The position numbers and the translations under genes are program-made. The notes below the pieces were generated by a model. It had not been told where the DNA came from. It did no database searches and was given only the letters and a program-made list of their open reading frames with translations. Source: Bdellovibrio sp047344985 (lineage in GTDB: Bacteria > Bdellovibrionota > Bdellovibrionia > Bdellovibrionales > Bdellovibrionaceae). Taken from it: DNA of 64,000 bases. The stretch lies in contig NZ_CP178861.1 in the NCBI RefSeq assembly GCF_047344985.1, forward strand, positions 2,976,001-3,040,000, in the 5' to 3' direction. Positions 33,847 through 43,105 of the stretch are shown in pieces. The number at the start of each line of letters is the position of its first letter. The stretch's first letter is position 1.

Positions 33847-34860
33847 CTATTTTAAAGCTTCACGGATATGAGCTGAGGCAAGATCCAGAGCCCACACAAC
33901 AACGGCAATCACTGCGATGATGCACCCTACTTCACGCCACATCGCCTGTCCTTGATACTGCACCAGCATCGTTCCGATACCGCCGCCACCAACAAGGCCG
34001 ATGATCGTCGCCATTCGCACATTGATATCCCAGCGATACACCGTAAATGAAATATATGGCAAAAGCACCTGAGGAACAATCGCATACCAAATTGTTTGGA
34101 GTTTATTAGCACCCGTTGACTCAATGGCTTCGATGGGACCTTCTTCAACAGCTTCAACCATTTCAGAATATTGTTTCGCCAATGACGCTACGGAGTGAAC
34201 CATGAGAGCCAACATTCCCGCAAAAGGACCGATTCCCACCCACACTGAAAAGATAATGGCCCAAATCAAAGCTTCAATGGAGCGTGTGATATTCAGCATT
34301 GTTCGCAGCACGAAGTACACACTTTGCGCCCAAGGACCCTTCATGATGTTTTTTGCACAAAGAAAACTTAGAACAAATGCCACTGGAATCGCTAAGCTTG
34401 TTGCCAAGAACGCCATAAAAATCGTCTCGATGATATTTAAAACTGCACGAGGCAACACAGCCCAGTTCGGATCAAGCAAGCCTTTAAATAACCGCACCGC
34501 TCCTGCAAATCCGTTCTCGTCAAAAATTTCGATAAACGAAAACTCTGTTTTAAGAAGGGCGACAATAAATGCAACCGCAAGACTCACAAGAAGCTGCCAA
34601 CCCCAAAAACGACGATACCATGCTTTGTCAGCTAAAGTAGGAGCCGCCGTTTTAAAGAGAACATCCCCTAACGTCGTGACTTTATTCTTACGAAGAAGAA
34701 CACTGATTCCACAGCCCACAGCAAAGAAGGCGACAGAAACTAAACTGACGAGTTGTAAATTCAAAAGCTGCTCTTCCGAAGACACAAAAAGTGCCACCGC
34801 AAGAACCGCCAGTAAAAAGGCAAAAAGAATTCCGTCAAAGATCGTTCTTCGAAAAATCAT
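33847..34860 (-). CDS. phnE: Phosphonate-type ABC importer permease
   Basis: The protein has about six membrane helices. The C-terminal ABC permease region includes EEGPIEAIESTGANKLQTI (coupling loop) and GLVGGGGIGTMLVQYQG near residue 300, typical of PhnE. ATG 34860 overlaps the phnC end by 26 bp and has a GAAGGTG ribosome binding site; a GTG two codons upstream is an alternative. The importer could take up phosphonate, phosphite or a related anion. No C-P lyase or phosphonatase genes are in the window. Confidence 0.9.
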   Translation of the reverse strand: MIFRRTIFDGILFAFLLAVLAVALFVSSEEQLLNLQLVSLVSVAFFAVGCGISVLLRKNKVTTLGDVLFKTAAPTLADKAWYRRFWGWQLLVSLAVAFIVALLKTEFSFIEIFDENGFAGAVRLFKGLLDPNWAVLPRAVLNIIETIFMAFLATSLAIPVAFVLSFLCAKNIMKGPWAQSVYFVLRTMLNITRSIEALIWAIIFSVWVGIGPFAGMLALMVHSVASLAKQYSEMVEAVEEGPIEAIESTGANKLQTIWYAIVPQVLLPYISFTVYRWDINVRMATIIGLVGGGGIGTMLVQYQGQAMWREVGCIIAVIAVVVWALDLASAHIREALK

Positions 34861-35614
34861 GGGCACCTTCGCCGTAAATTCGTTGAAACCATTCTTCGGT
34901 GATCTCTTCAGGTTTTCCGGTAAAGACCAGCTCCCCGTCTTTCAATGCCACCACGCGAGTTGCGTACTGCCTCACTAAAGAAAGAAAGTGCAGGTTCACG
35001 ATCACGGTGATCCCCAGCTCTTGATTGATTTTTCGAAGATAATCCATCACCACATGACAAGTCGCCGGATCTAAGGACGAAACCGGTTCATCAGCCAAAA
35101 GTAAAATCGGATTTTGTGTCAAAGCTCTGGCGATGGCCACGCGTTGCTTTTGTCCGCCAGAAAGCTGATCGGCTCGAACTAAAGCCTTATCACCAATACC
35201 AACAAGCTTAAGATTGTTAAGAGCTTCCTGCTTTTCTGCCTCAGAAAAAATTCCTAGCAGACTTTGCCAGGTGGATTTTTCAGAAAGGCGTCCCATCAAC
35301 ACGTTTTTCAAAACACTTTGTCGCGGGATCAAATTGAAATGCTGAAAGATCATTCCCATCTTTTTTCTTAAAGAGCGAATGTCCTGAGCTTTTTGCAAGG
35401 AACCGATATCTCGTCCCTCAAAAAGGATTTGCCCTGAGGTCGGCTCTTGCAGTCGATTCAAACAGCGAAGCAGCGTTGACTTACCCGAACCACTTAAACC
35501 AATGACAACAAGAAACTCTCCTTGCTGTACATCCAAAGTGACATTCTTTAAAGCTGTCACTCCGCTGGGATAAGTTTTTACTAAATTGCGCACGCTTAAA
35601 AGCGGAGTGCCCAC
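34835..35614 (-). CDS. phnC: Phosphonate-type ABC importer ATP-binding protein
   Basis: Standard ABC motifs are visible: Walker A GLSGSGKSTLLRCLNRL (near 38-54), signature LSGGQKQRVA (near 151-160) and Walker B ILLLADEPVSSLD (near 171-183). The CLNRLQEPTSG stretch is typical of PhnC. The start is GTG 35614, one base after the phnD stop, so translation is coupled. The 3' end overlaps phnE. It provides energy for the PhnDE importer. Confidence 0.92.
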   Translation of the reverse strand: MGTPLLSVRNLVKTYPSGVTALKNVTLDVQQGEFLVVIGLSGSGKSTLLRCLNRLQEPTSGQILFEGRDIGSLQKAQDIRSLRKKMGMIFQHFNLIPRQSVLKNVLMGRLSEKSTWQSLLGIFSEAEKQEALNNLKLVGIGDKALVRADQLSGGQKQRVAIARALTQNPILLLADEPVSSLDPATCHVVMDYLRKINQELGITVIVNLHFLSLVRQYATRVVALKDGELVFTGKPEEITEEWFQRIYGEGAHDFSKNDL

Positions 35615-35615
35615 T

Positions 35616-36509
35616 TTACTTCCCTTCTGGCGCCAACGTTCTTAACATCTCGCGAACGGTGTCGTAATCACTATCAGAGGCTTTTTTAAAGTTCGTCGCT
35701 CCCAACATCAGATCAATAGCTTTTTTGCCTTCGTCTGTCGCGGCAAACTGCAAAAGAGTGTCGACGATTTTTTCTTTCATTTCTTCCGGCATATCCTTGC
35801 GGAAAGCAATCGGATCATTGGGGATGGGCTCTGACAACTCGATGATTTTTACTTTTTGTTCTACATCAGGGTACTGCGTTTTTACCAAACGTCGCGCGTC
35901 TTCAATCTGACCATTCTGCGGAGGACTGTAGTAAGTCGCACCGGCATCAACCTGTCGTTGATAAATCATCGTCACAACAGAATCATGCTTCATTGCAAAC
36001 ACAATGTCTTTAGGTTCAATCTTAAGATCTTTCAAAGTTTTTAAAGGTAAAAGATAACCCGATGTAGATGCCGGATCGACAAAGGCAATTTTTTTTCCCG
36101 CAAGATCCTTTAACGTTTTGATTTTACTATCCGCTCGCGCCAGGAATTGAGATTGGTAAGTGGCAGAGCCATAGCGAATGACGGTTAAACGAGCTTCGGC
36201 ACCGTATTGTTTGTGCGCAAGGTAGTATCCGTAAGTGTTAATGGCAGCCACGTCGGCCCTTTTCGTACCGAACGCTTCAACGACAGCGACAAACGACTGA
36301 GGAATTGTGATTTCGTATTTGTACGGCGTGTTTTTTTCTAAATATTCTTTAAGAACTTTAGCATTGTCCGTGAGAACCTTTGCATCAACAGCAGGAACAA
36401 GATGAAATTTAATGGGATTTTTCTCAGTTCCCAGAGCATCTTTTTTAAACTGACAACCCGTCACTGCAAACAGGCTGATCAGGACCATCGTTGAGAGAAG
36501 TCGTTTCAT
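35616..36509 (-). CDS. phnD: Phosphonate-type ABC importer solute-binding lipoprotein
   Basis: A lipobox (FAVTGC, near residue 19) makes it a lipoprotein rather than a free periplasmic protein. The body follows PhnD: SFVAVVEAFGTKRADVAAIN, then AFVDPASTSGYLLP (the ligand-loop SxS/T pattern, near 150-163) and HDSVVTMIYQRQVDAG. The start at ATG 36509 has GGGAGG 7 nt upstream. It is the first gene of phnDCE and is divergent from the HAD hydrolase gene at 36615. The exact anion is unknown. Confidence 0.92.
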   Translation of the reverse strand: MKRLLSTMVLISLFAVTGCQFKKDALGTEKNPIKFHLVPAVDAKVLTDNAKVLKEYLEKNTPYKYEITIPQSFVAVVEAFGTKRADVAAINTYGYYLAHKQYGAEARLTVIRYGSATYQSQFLARADSKIKTLKDLAGKKIAFVDPASTSGYLLPLKTLKDLKIEPKDIVFAMKHDSVVTMIYQRQVDAGATYYSPPQNGQIEDARRLVKTQYPDVEQKVKIIELSEPIPNDPIAFRKDMPEEMKEKIVDTLLQFAATDEGKKAIDLMLGATNFKKASDSDYDTVREMLRTLAPEGK

Positions 36510-36614
36510 GTTGTGGCCTCCCAACTCATTATAGAAAATCACTGGAGACGGGCAAGAAAAGTCTTTGATTTCACTGGACTTGTATGGCTAGATGGCGCTG
36601 AGTGCAGGGTGGTT

Positions 36615-37343
36615 ATGTTAAGTCAGATTCTTGTTAATATTCAGGACCTCACAAAACAAGGTAAAAAGAGCCTTGTGGTCTTTGATTTGGACTCCACTCT
36701 TTTTGATGTCAGTCCCCGCGTAGAACGAATTCTTCTCGACTTTGCTGCCGCCCCTATCAATCAAAAGCGTTTTCCTGAACAAGTCGCTCTTTTTAATAAA
36801 ATTAAAACTATGCGCACGGATTGGGGCATCCAAAATGCTTTGCAAAGAGCTGGACTTGATGGCCATCATCCCGAATTTCAAGAAGCCGTTCGCGAGTATT
36901 GGCAAAAACATTTTTTCTCAAATCATTATCTGCAATTCGATAACCCTTATGAGGGTGCGATTGAGTTTGTTCAGGCCGTAGATCAAGCGAAAGCTGAAAT
37001 CGTGTACCTCACAGGCCGCGACGTGGAAAGAATGGGAACAGGGTCTGTTGAGATTTTGCATCAATGGGGATTTCCTCTTCATGAACGTGCGAAACTGGTT
37101 TTAAAACCTCATCGCAGTATGGACGATGCCCAATTCAAAACCGATTATTTTGTCGAAGCCGAAAAGAAAGACTACGCCAAAATTTATTTCTTTGAAAACG
37201 AACCGGTGAATTTACATCACCTTATGCAGTTCTGCCCTCACGTTGAAATGATTTTCTTTGAAAGCACTCATGCAGGAAAGGCAGAACCACCCGAGGACCT
37301 TCCTCGTATTATGAATTTCCTGCTTTCGCAAAAGGAATCCTAA
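36615..37343 (+). CDS. HAD-superfamily hydrolase
   Basis: Motif I reads VVFDLDSTLFDVS (near residues 21-33) with the nucleophile Asp and acid-base Asp; motif II is the threonine in IVYLTGRD (near 135), and an FFENEP stretch near 195-200 replaces the usual DD pair. The cap domain is a helical insert after motif I. The substrate is unknown, probably a small phosphate ester. I set the start at ATG 36615 with AGGGTGG upstream, as the longer frame from 36513 would overlap the phnD promoter. Its stop overlaps the next start as TAATG. Confidence 0.8.
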   Translation: MLSQILVNIQDLTKQGKKSLVVFDLDSTLFDVSPRVERILLDFAAAPINQKRFPEQVALFNKIKTMRTDWGIQNALQRAGLDGHHPEFQEAVREYWQKHFFSNHYLQFDNPYEGAIEFVQAVDQAKAEIVYLTGRDVERMGTGSVEILHQWGFPLHERAKLVLKPHRSMDDAQFKTDYFVEAEKKDYAKIYFFENEPVNLHHLMQFCPHVEMIFFESTHAGKAEPPEDLPRIMNFLLSQKES

Positions 37344-37999
37344 TGCTTTATCTGGTTGCGACTCCGATCGGCGACACAACGGAAATCACGTTGCGTGCGT
37401 TAGAAATTTTAAAATCCTGCGATGTTGTGATTTGCGAAAGCACGAAAGAGGCTTCAAAACTTTTGCGCGCTCATGGCATCACGGGAAAGACTTACGAAGT
37501 TTTAGACGAGCATTCCACGCCTGACGACAAAGCGGCTTTGGTTCCTTTGTGTGCAGAAAAGAATGTAGCTTTAGTGACAGACTGTGGGACCCCGGGTTTT
37601 TGTGATCCAGGAGCCGATCTCGTCAGACTGTGCCGTCAGAAAAACGTTCCTGTAAAATCAGCTTTGGGCGCTTCAGCCTTGATGGGACTTCTTTCCTTAA
37701 GTGGCCAGCGTTTGGACGAATTTGTCTTCCGCGGATTTTTACCGGCGGAAACCGAATCCCGCGCCAAGGCTTTAAAAGAACTCACCAAAGAAAAACGCGC
37801 GATTATTGTGATGGATACTCCCTATCGTTTGAAGAAAACTCTTAACGATATGAAAGAGCATTTCTCGCACAGAAAGTTTTTATTAACTTTAAATCTGTCT
37901 CAAGAAGACGAAGCCGTTCTTGAAGGATCTATCGATAAACTCATTTCAGGACTTCGTTTCGATAAAGCGGAGTTCATGCTTCTTATTTATCCTGCGTAA
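37343..37999 (+). CDS. RsmI-like tetrapyrrole methylase (putative rRNA 2'-O-methyltransferase)
   Basis: The N-terminus LYLVATPIGDTTEITLRALE is the RsmI signature, with D for the usual N after PIG. CGTPGFCDPG (near 78-87) and LGASALMGLLSLSG (near 108-121) form the SAM-binding part. At 218 residues it is shorter than the usual 280 or so, missing the C-terminal extension. RsmI methylates the ribose of C1402 in 16S rRNA. The reduced length leaves room for a different substrate. It is coupled by TAATG to the HAD gene before it and to hrpB after it. Confidence 0.78.
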   Translation: MLYLVATPIGDTTEITLRALEILKSCDVVICESTKEASKLLRAHGITGKTYEVLDEHSTPDDKAALVPLCAEKNVALVTDCGTPGFCDPGADLVRLCRQKNVPVKSALGASALMGLLSLSGQRLDEFVFRGFLPAETESRAKALKELTKEKRAIIVMDTPYRLKKTLNDMKEHFSHRKFLLTLNLSQEDEAVLEGSIDKLISGLRFDKAEFMLLIYPA

Positions 38000-40524
38000 T
38001 GCCCAATTTGATTTCGCTTCCCATTGATGACTTCACGCCCGCGATTGAGGAGCAACTCAAAAAGGGAACGAATCTTGTTATCACCGCGGCGCCGGGGGCA
38101 GGTAAAACCACACGACTTCCACCCGCTCTTTTGAAAGTCACATCAAAAAAAGTAATTGTCCTTGAGCCCCGTCGTATGGCAGCCATTGCGGCAGCCCATC
38201 GCATCGCTGAAGAACAAGGCTGGCAGGTCGGTCGCGAGGTCGGTTATCAAGTTCGTTTTGCCAATAAAACTTCGCCTGAAACCCGTCTGATTTTTATGAC
38301 GGAAGCTTTGCTCGCAAGACAGATGATTCAAGACCCTGAACTTTCCGATGTGGATCTTGTGATCCTGGATGAGTTTCATGAAAGATCCATGCACGTTGAC
38401 CTGGCCCTGGGACTTTTAAGAGAGCTGCAAGAGCTTGGCAGAGATATTAAAATTCTGGTGATGTCAGCCACCTTGGAAGCAGAAAAAATCGCCGACTACC
38501 TTGGCCACTGTCCTGTCGTGAACGTACCCGGAAAATTATTCGAATTGGATGTGCGATATCAAAAAGGTTCCCAGCTTCTTCAAACCTTGCCGTCTTTTTA
38601 CGAAACTCTTTTGCAAACAACAAAGGAAGCTCAAGCACAAACAGACAAAGATATTTTGATCTTCCTTCCCGGTGTCGGTGAAATTGATCGCGCGCAAAAC
38701 ACATTGCAAAGTTGGGCAGACAGTAAAAATATCGAGATCATGCCACTGCATGGCTCTTTAAATCTGGAAGATCAAAGAAAAGCTCTGCAAAAATCCGCAC
38801 GCCAAAGAATTATTCTTTCGACCAATATCGCGGAATCCTCTGTAACCTTAGATGGTGTAAACACCGTTATCGATTCGGGTCTTGCAAAAAATATGAAGCA
38901 AGATCACCGCACAGGATTTTCTCGCCTGGAACTAGGCCGTATCAGCTTATCAAGTGCGATTCAAAGGGCTGGCCGTGCCGCACGTCAGTTTCCGGGTGTT
39001 TGTTATCGCCTGTGGAATAAAATGGATGAGCTGTCATTCAATAAAAGCGATATCGCTGAAATTCAAAGAATTGATCTTACCGAAAGTTTGCTGTTCTTAA
39101 GTGCTCAAGGCGTTACAGACTTTGAAGCTTTTAGCTGGTTTGAAAAACCTCCGGCAGTGGCTTTGCAAAATGCTGTGCGTTTCTTAAGAATTGCGGGAGC
39201 GGTTAGCAACGAAAATAAAATCACCGATCTTGGCAAAAAGATTCTCTACTTCCCTTTGCCTGTGCGTTTGGCAAAGCTCATGCTTGTGGGAATGGAAATG
39301 GGAGCCACCGAACTTGCTTCAGAGATGGCGGCCCTTCTGCAGGAACGAGATATTCTAAGGCGCGAAGCTGTCGCGCACTTTATCGGCGATCAGTTTGAAA
39401 ACGATCTAGCGGCACGCCTTGAAGTGCTCCATCAGTTCCGTCGCGATAAAAAAGCGCCAAGAGAAGTCTCTTTTTACTCTCTGCAAACCGTAGATCAGTC
39501 CGCAAGACAGATCGCTGAGCTTGCAAAAAAACTGGGGCCGCAAACGGCACCTTCCAACGAAGATTCTTTGACCCTTACAAAAAAGATCCTGCTGAAAGCC
39601 TATGCCGATCGTCTGTGCCGTCGCCGCGGAAAATCAGAACGCGCTTTGATGGTCGGCGGTCGCGGTGTAAAATTGCAAACTGAAAGCCTTGTAAAAACGT
39701 CGGAATTCTTCGTTGCACTCAATGGCGTTGAGGGAAGTTCCGATGCCGAAACAATCGTGAGTCTTGCTTGCGGTTTTGAAAAAGATTTTATTCTGCAAAA
39801 CTTTAAAGAAAAAATCGAAAAAACCCGCGATGTCACATTCATTGAAGAAAAAGGACAGTTTTTCACCCGCGAATATCGTTCTTTGCATGGGCTTCCTCTG
39901 GATGAGCCTGCACTGACTCCAGCTTCGGGCGAAGAAATTGCAGAAAAACTTCCACAGATTTTAAGTGATAAATTTGATCTTGTCTTAAAGACCAACGAGA
40001 AGCTCGCTCACTGGTGGACTCGTTTGGAATTTTTAGAGCGCCAAGAACCGCAGAACTTAGATCTCGAATCTCTGAAGCTAGAGGCGCTTACGCAGGCATC
40101 ATTAGGCGAAAAGAAAATGCAAACGGTGATGGAGAAAGATTTGGTCTTTTTCTTTGAAAACGTTTTTCCAAATGACGTCGTTAAAACTTTAAAAAAAGAA
40201 ATTCCCGAAAGAATCGAAGTTCCCAGCGGCAGTAAAATTCCTGTGCTCTATCCTTCTGATAAAAATCCTTATCTGGAAGTTCGCATCCAGGAAGTTTTTG
40301 GCATGATGGAAACTCCCAAAGTTTATTTTGGAAAGATTCCTGTGACTTTGCATCTTTTGGGACCGAATTTCCGTCCCGTGCAAGTGACCTCAAGCTTAGA
40401 AAGTTTTTGGAAAAACGGTTATCCCGAGGTTCGTAAAGAATTGCGAATCAAGTATCCTAAACACCAATGGCCGGAAGACCCCGCTGATGGAATTCCCGAG
40501 GCCAAAGGCCGCCGTAGAAATTAG
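37999..40524 (+). CDS. hrpB: ATP-dependent RNA helicase HrpB
   Basis: A DEAH/RHA-type helicase of 841 residues. Motif I is AAPGAGKTTRLPPALL (near 31-46), motif II DEFHERS (near 121-127; DEFH is typical of HrpB), motif III MSATLEA (near 155) and motif VI QRAGRAAR (near 316-323). The C-terminal region holds the HrpB-specific domain with FRPVQVTSSLESFWKNGYPEVRKEL near the end. HrpB's RNA target is poorly known. It starts in a TAATG overlap with the RsmI-like gene and ends 2 bp from the convergent exported protein gene. Confidence 0.95.
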   Translation: MPNLISLPIDDFTPAIEEQLKKGTNLVITAAPGAGKTTRLPPALLKVTSKKVIVLEPRRMAAIAAAHRIAEEQGWQVGREVGYQVRFANKTSPETRLIFMTEALLARQMIQDPELSDVDLVILDEFHERSMHVDLALGLLRELQELGRDIKILVMSATLEAEKIADYLGHCPVVNVPGKLFELDVRYQKGSQLLQTLPSFYETLLQTTKEAQAQTDKDILIFLPGVGEIDRAQNTLQSWADSKNIEIMPLHGSLNLEDQRKALQKSARQRIILSTNIAESSVTLDGVNTVIDSGLAKNMKQDHRTGFSRLELGRISLSSAIQRAGRAARQFPGVCYRLWNKMDELSFNKSDIAEIQRIDLTESLLFLSAQGVTDFEAFSWFEKPPAVALQNAVRFLRIAGAVSNENKITDLGKKILYFPLPVRLAKLMLVGMEMGATELASEMAALLQERDILRREAVAHFIGDQFENDLAARLEVLHQFRRDKKAPREVSFYSLQTVDQSARQIAELAKKLGPQTAPSNEDSLTLTKKILLKAYADRLCRRRGKSERALMVGGRGVKLQTESLVKTSEFFVALNGVEGSSDAETIVSLACGFEKDFILQNFKEKIEKTRDVTFIEEKGQFFTREYRSLHGLPLDEPALTPASGEEIAEKLPQILSDKFDLVLKTNEKLAHWWTRLEFLERQEPQNLDLESLKLEALTQASLGEKKMQTVMEKDLVFFFENVFPNDVVKTLKKEIPERIEVPSGSKIPVLYPSDKNPYLEVRIQEVFGMMETPKVYFGKIPVTLHLLGPNFRPVQVTSSLESFWKNGYPEVRKELRIKYPKHQWPEDPADGIPEAKGRRRN

Positions 40525-40526
40525 TC

Positions 40527-41234
40527 TTAATTGCTATTAAAAATACGGCGAGTGATATTTAAATATTCAACGTGGGACATTTTCCCAATGGCATCTGAAA
40601 GAATCAAAGCATTGAAATAACGTGCGGGCTCTGAAGTGCCCGTCCACGCTTTGGACTCTGCCAAGTCACGATAAATAATTTCATGCAAGATCGCAGCGGC
40701 TTGCTGCTGAGGCTGCATCCACTGCCAATAATCCAAAGCCACCATATAACGACGGTCTTGAGGGAATTTAGGTGTTCGTTGAATGATGAGCTGATGCAAT
40801 GAACATTGTGGCGGAATAAAACCAATTCCAGTGTCAGGAATATCAAACAACTCCACCTCAGGTAAGAAACGTGCTTCGTTTTTAAACTCCGCCAACCATT
40901 CAAAATATTTTTGTGCGCGTACGGGATCTTGCGTCTCGATACGCTGGACCAGTTCCTTGGCAATTTTCAGGCTGAAATCCAAAGACATTTCATCACCATA
41001 ATTCGGAGCGCCCGTATCTGGCCATTGTGGTTCTTCTAAATTCGGAAAAATCAGCTCAAACTGGTAACGCACTTCTGCTTCATAAGCGTCGTACATAAGA
41101 TTGCCGCGAGCCGATTGGGGACACACGACGACGTCCCCACCGTTACCGCGCTCTGCCCAGTCATTAGGGTCTGCGCAAACAAGAGCACTCCAAAGCACCA
41201 AACCTACTGCCATGACTGAGCTTAATAAACGCAC
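40527..41234 (-). CDS. Exported protein of unknown function with HEIIYR motif
   Basis: A signal peptide ends near residue 21 (SALVCA-DP). Two stretches stand out: ERGNGGDVVVC (near 28-38) and AAAILHEIIYR (near 178-188). The histidine-glutamate pair resembles half of a zinc-protease HExxH but lacks the second histidine. Proteins with these signatures are frequent in Bdellovibrio-type genomes; their role is unknown. The start is GTG 41234, which overlaps the stop of the TIGR02147-type regulator gene (TAGTG), so the two are translationally coupled and likely functionally linked. Confidence 0.75.
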   Translation of the reverse strand: MRLLSSVMAVGLVLWSALVCADPNDWAERGNGGDVVVCPQSARGNLMYDAYEAEVRYQFELIFPNLEEPQWPDTGAPNYGDEMSLDFSLKIAKELVQRIETQDPVRAQKYFEWLAEFKNEARFLPEVELFDIPDTGIGFIPPQCSLHQLIIQRTPKFPQDRRYMVALDYWQWMQPQQQAAAILHEIIYRDLAESKAWTGTSEPARYFNALILSDAIGKMSHVEYLNITRRIFNSN

Positions 41235-41995
41235 TACGTCCTCACCTTTGTAACCGGAACCAACTGGATGTTTAAATTATAAACTTCGGTAGACCTACCT
41301 TCGGTAAGAAGTCTTGTCATCTTTCTTCTGAAGTCGCGGATGATTTTTTTCGCTTCGGGGATTTTTTCAGGGTCTGAAGGAAGGGTTATAGAGGTAATGT
41401 CGCGCAGAGCCGGATCATCCTGCATTAAAGACAAAATAGCTTGCTCTAGAATCTGCCGATGCGACTCCCGAAGAATTGGTGAAGGCACATCGTGTGTTGT
41501 CGTAATACGACGGCGAGTTCTTTCCCACAATCCGTTTTCGGTCTTTACTAAATTCAATCTTTGCAAACGCTCCAGCGCCGCACGAATGCGAAGTTCTGAG
41601 ATTCCCAAACGCTCTGCCATCCACGGTTCGTAGGGCCTGAAGTCGTGAGTTCCCATAAGCATCAAAACCGCATAGTTTTCCCAGTCCGCGATCAATGCAA
41701 ATTCATCTTCGCTCAGTTGATAAGCGTCCGCCCTTTCCTCGGTCAAAATTTTTTGTCTCTCAATCAAACTGAAAAACTTTTTCGACTCGTCTTCAGACAT
41801 TTTAAGGGAACTGACGATGCGATTTCTTATTTCTTTTCCTGGAAGACGCCTGCCCGAAAGAAGATCAGAAAGACGTCCTGGAGAAAGTCCTAAGTCTCTG
41901 GCAAAAGCGCGCATAGAATACTTGGGATTGCGCAAACGGCGCGTCTCAAGAACGTCATGAAGAAAAATAGAAAGTGACGAGTGATTTTCGGCCAT
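41234..41995 (-). CDS. TIGR02147/DUF4423-type regulator
   Basis: The N-terminus carries an HTH typical of the TIGR02147 family (MRAFARDLGLSPGRLSDLLS, near residues 28-47). The C-terminal part has a winged-helix-like stretch (LGISELRIRAALERLQRLNL) and the conserved RKMTRLL segment. The family is abundant in Bdellovibrio and Fibrobacter-like genomes and is often paired with one exported gene. I prefer ATG 41995; a longer start at 42043 is possible, and neither has a good ribosome binding site. It is translated with the exported protein gene behind it and may autoregulate. Confidence 0.85.
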   Translation of the reverse strand: MAENHSSLSIFLHDVLETRRLRNPKYSMRAFARDLGLSPGRLSDLLSGRRLPGKEIRNRIVSSLKMSEDESKKFFSLIERQKILTEERADAYQLSEDEFALIADWENYAVLMLMGTHDFRPYEPWMAERLGISELRIRAALERLQRLNLVKTENGLWERTRRRITTTHDVPSPILRESHRQILEQAILSLMQDDPALRDITSITLPSDPEKIPEAKKIIRDFRRKMTRLLTEGRSTEVYNLNIQLVPVTKVRT

Positions 41996-42077
41996 ATCTA
42001 TTTTTATTTTTATTAGGCCCGTGCTCCAATGTTTCAGATTCATTTGGGAACACTTTTTCGACTTTTTTTCGAGTGCC

Positions 42078-42296
42078 TCAATGAACTTTCAGTTCTGAAT
42101 TTTCGCAAGCGCAGGAGGCTTGTTGTTCTTCTCGGCCTTCAAGGTAAGAAAGAAACGCGGCACTCCGAAAAGCCAGATCGTACAAAGTATCCACGTCGAT
42201 CACAAACTTTTCGTCGCCGAGTTTTAAAGCCACCCAATCTGTCGTCACTTCTTCGAAAGCAATTTGCTCTGCTTCGATGAACTTAGAAGTTTTCAT
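42078..42296 (-). CDS. Small acidic protein coupled to the S4 paralogue
   Basis: The 72-residue product is acidic, with a compact amphipathic core (TTDWVALKLGDEKFVIDVDTLYDLAF) and a CAC pair near the end. It starts at ATG 42296 inside the stop codon of the S4-like gene (TAATG), so it depends on that gene's translation. No family is recognised. Its acidic nature next to a basic ribosomal protein could suggest binding, but this is speculation. Confidence 0.6.
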   Translation of the reverse strand: MKTSKFIEAEQIAFEEVTTDWVALKLGDEKFVIDVDTLYDLAFRSAAFLSYLEGREEQQASCACENSELKVH

Positions 42297-42922
42297 TAGC
42301 CCCTCATTGAGTAGTAACCGATAACAAGTCCCGGTTCGAAGGCAAACGGCACGGCTTCTAAATTCGGCTCATCCGTTAAACGACCTTCTTCTTTACCGCT
42401 GATTTCTTCTTTCGTCATGAACGTCGGCAGAGGAAGGCGCGGAGTTTGTTTGGCCTGCATGTAGACTTGGTTTTCGTAGGCTTCCGGTTTTAAAGTGATC
42501 TTGTCACCGACGCGAATAATCTGCGATGCGATGTTCACTTTCTTTCCGTTCACCAAAACTTTTCCATGCGACACCAATTGTTTTGCAGCGGGAATACTCG
42601 TAGCAAATCCCAAGCGAAACACAACATTGTCCAAACGTTTTTCCAAAAGGTTCACTAAAGCTTCCACCCAGTTTGTTGCAGCGGATTTTTTTGCTTTCAC
42701 AATCATGCGGCGAAACTGTTCTTCGCGAATTCCATAGTGGAAGCGAAGTTTTTGTTTCTCTTCCAGTTGCAATGCGAATTCAGAATACTTACGGCGCTGT
42801 AAGCCATGCTGCCCCGGTGGATAAGGACGTCTTTCCAACGCACCCGCTTTTCCCATACCGGGAAGTTCCGTGAGAAGTCGTCTTTGTCTTTTAAATCGCG
42901 CTGTCTTACCTTTTCTTTTCAT
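42296..42922 (-). CDS. rpsD: Ribosomal protein S4, zinc-free paralogue
   Basis: The 208-residue protein aligns over its full length with S4: ERRPYPPGQHG near residues 31-41, the RNA-binding S4 core (RLDNVVFRLGFATS, KQLVSHGKVLVNGKKVNI) near 92-130, and FEPGLVIGYYS near the end. The N-terminus lacks the zinc-binding cysteines found in many S4 proteins, so this is the cysteine-free form. The gene lies alone, away from the alpha operon (rpsM-rpsK-rpoA). It is therefore probably either a second copy or a relocated only copy. AAGGAT precedes ATG 42922. S4 nucleates 30S assembly. Confidence 0.9.
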   Translation of the reverse strand: MKRKGKTARFKRQRRLLTELPGMGKAGALERRPYPPGQHGLQRRKYSEFALQLEEKQKLRFHYGIREEQFRRMIVKAKKSAATNWVEALVNLLEKRLDNVVFRLGFATSIPAAKQLVSHGKVLVNGKKVNIASQIIRVGDKITLKPEAYENQVYMQAKQTPRLPLPTFMTKEEISGKEEGRLTDEPNLEAVPFAFEPGLVIGYYSMRG

Positions 42923-43105
42923 AAATCCGATCCTTCAAATGTCGTTAGACGATTTAAAAGCCTCTTGAAAGAAAGAACAGAATTTCCTGATTTTTTCGGT
43001 GAAATGAAAGTATGAAGAAAACCGAATGAAAGGAAGATGAGAGTGAAAACAAGTTGAAAGTCATAGAGAGCTTTGTTAGAACCCGCCCCAACAAAGGAAA
43101 TGACG

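Noticed and set aside
33847..36509. A complete phosphonate catabolism locus
   Set aside because: Only the phnDCE importer is present; no C-P lyase, phosphonatase or phosphite dehydrogenase gene is in the window, and the HAD protein lacks phosphonatase landmarks.
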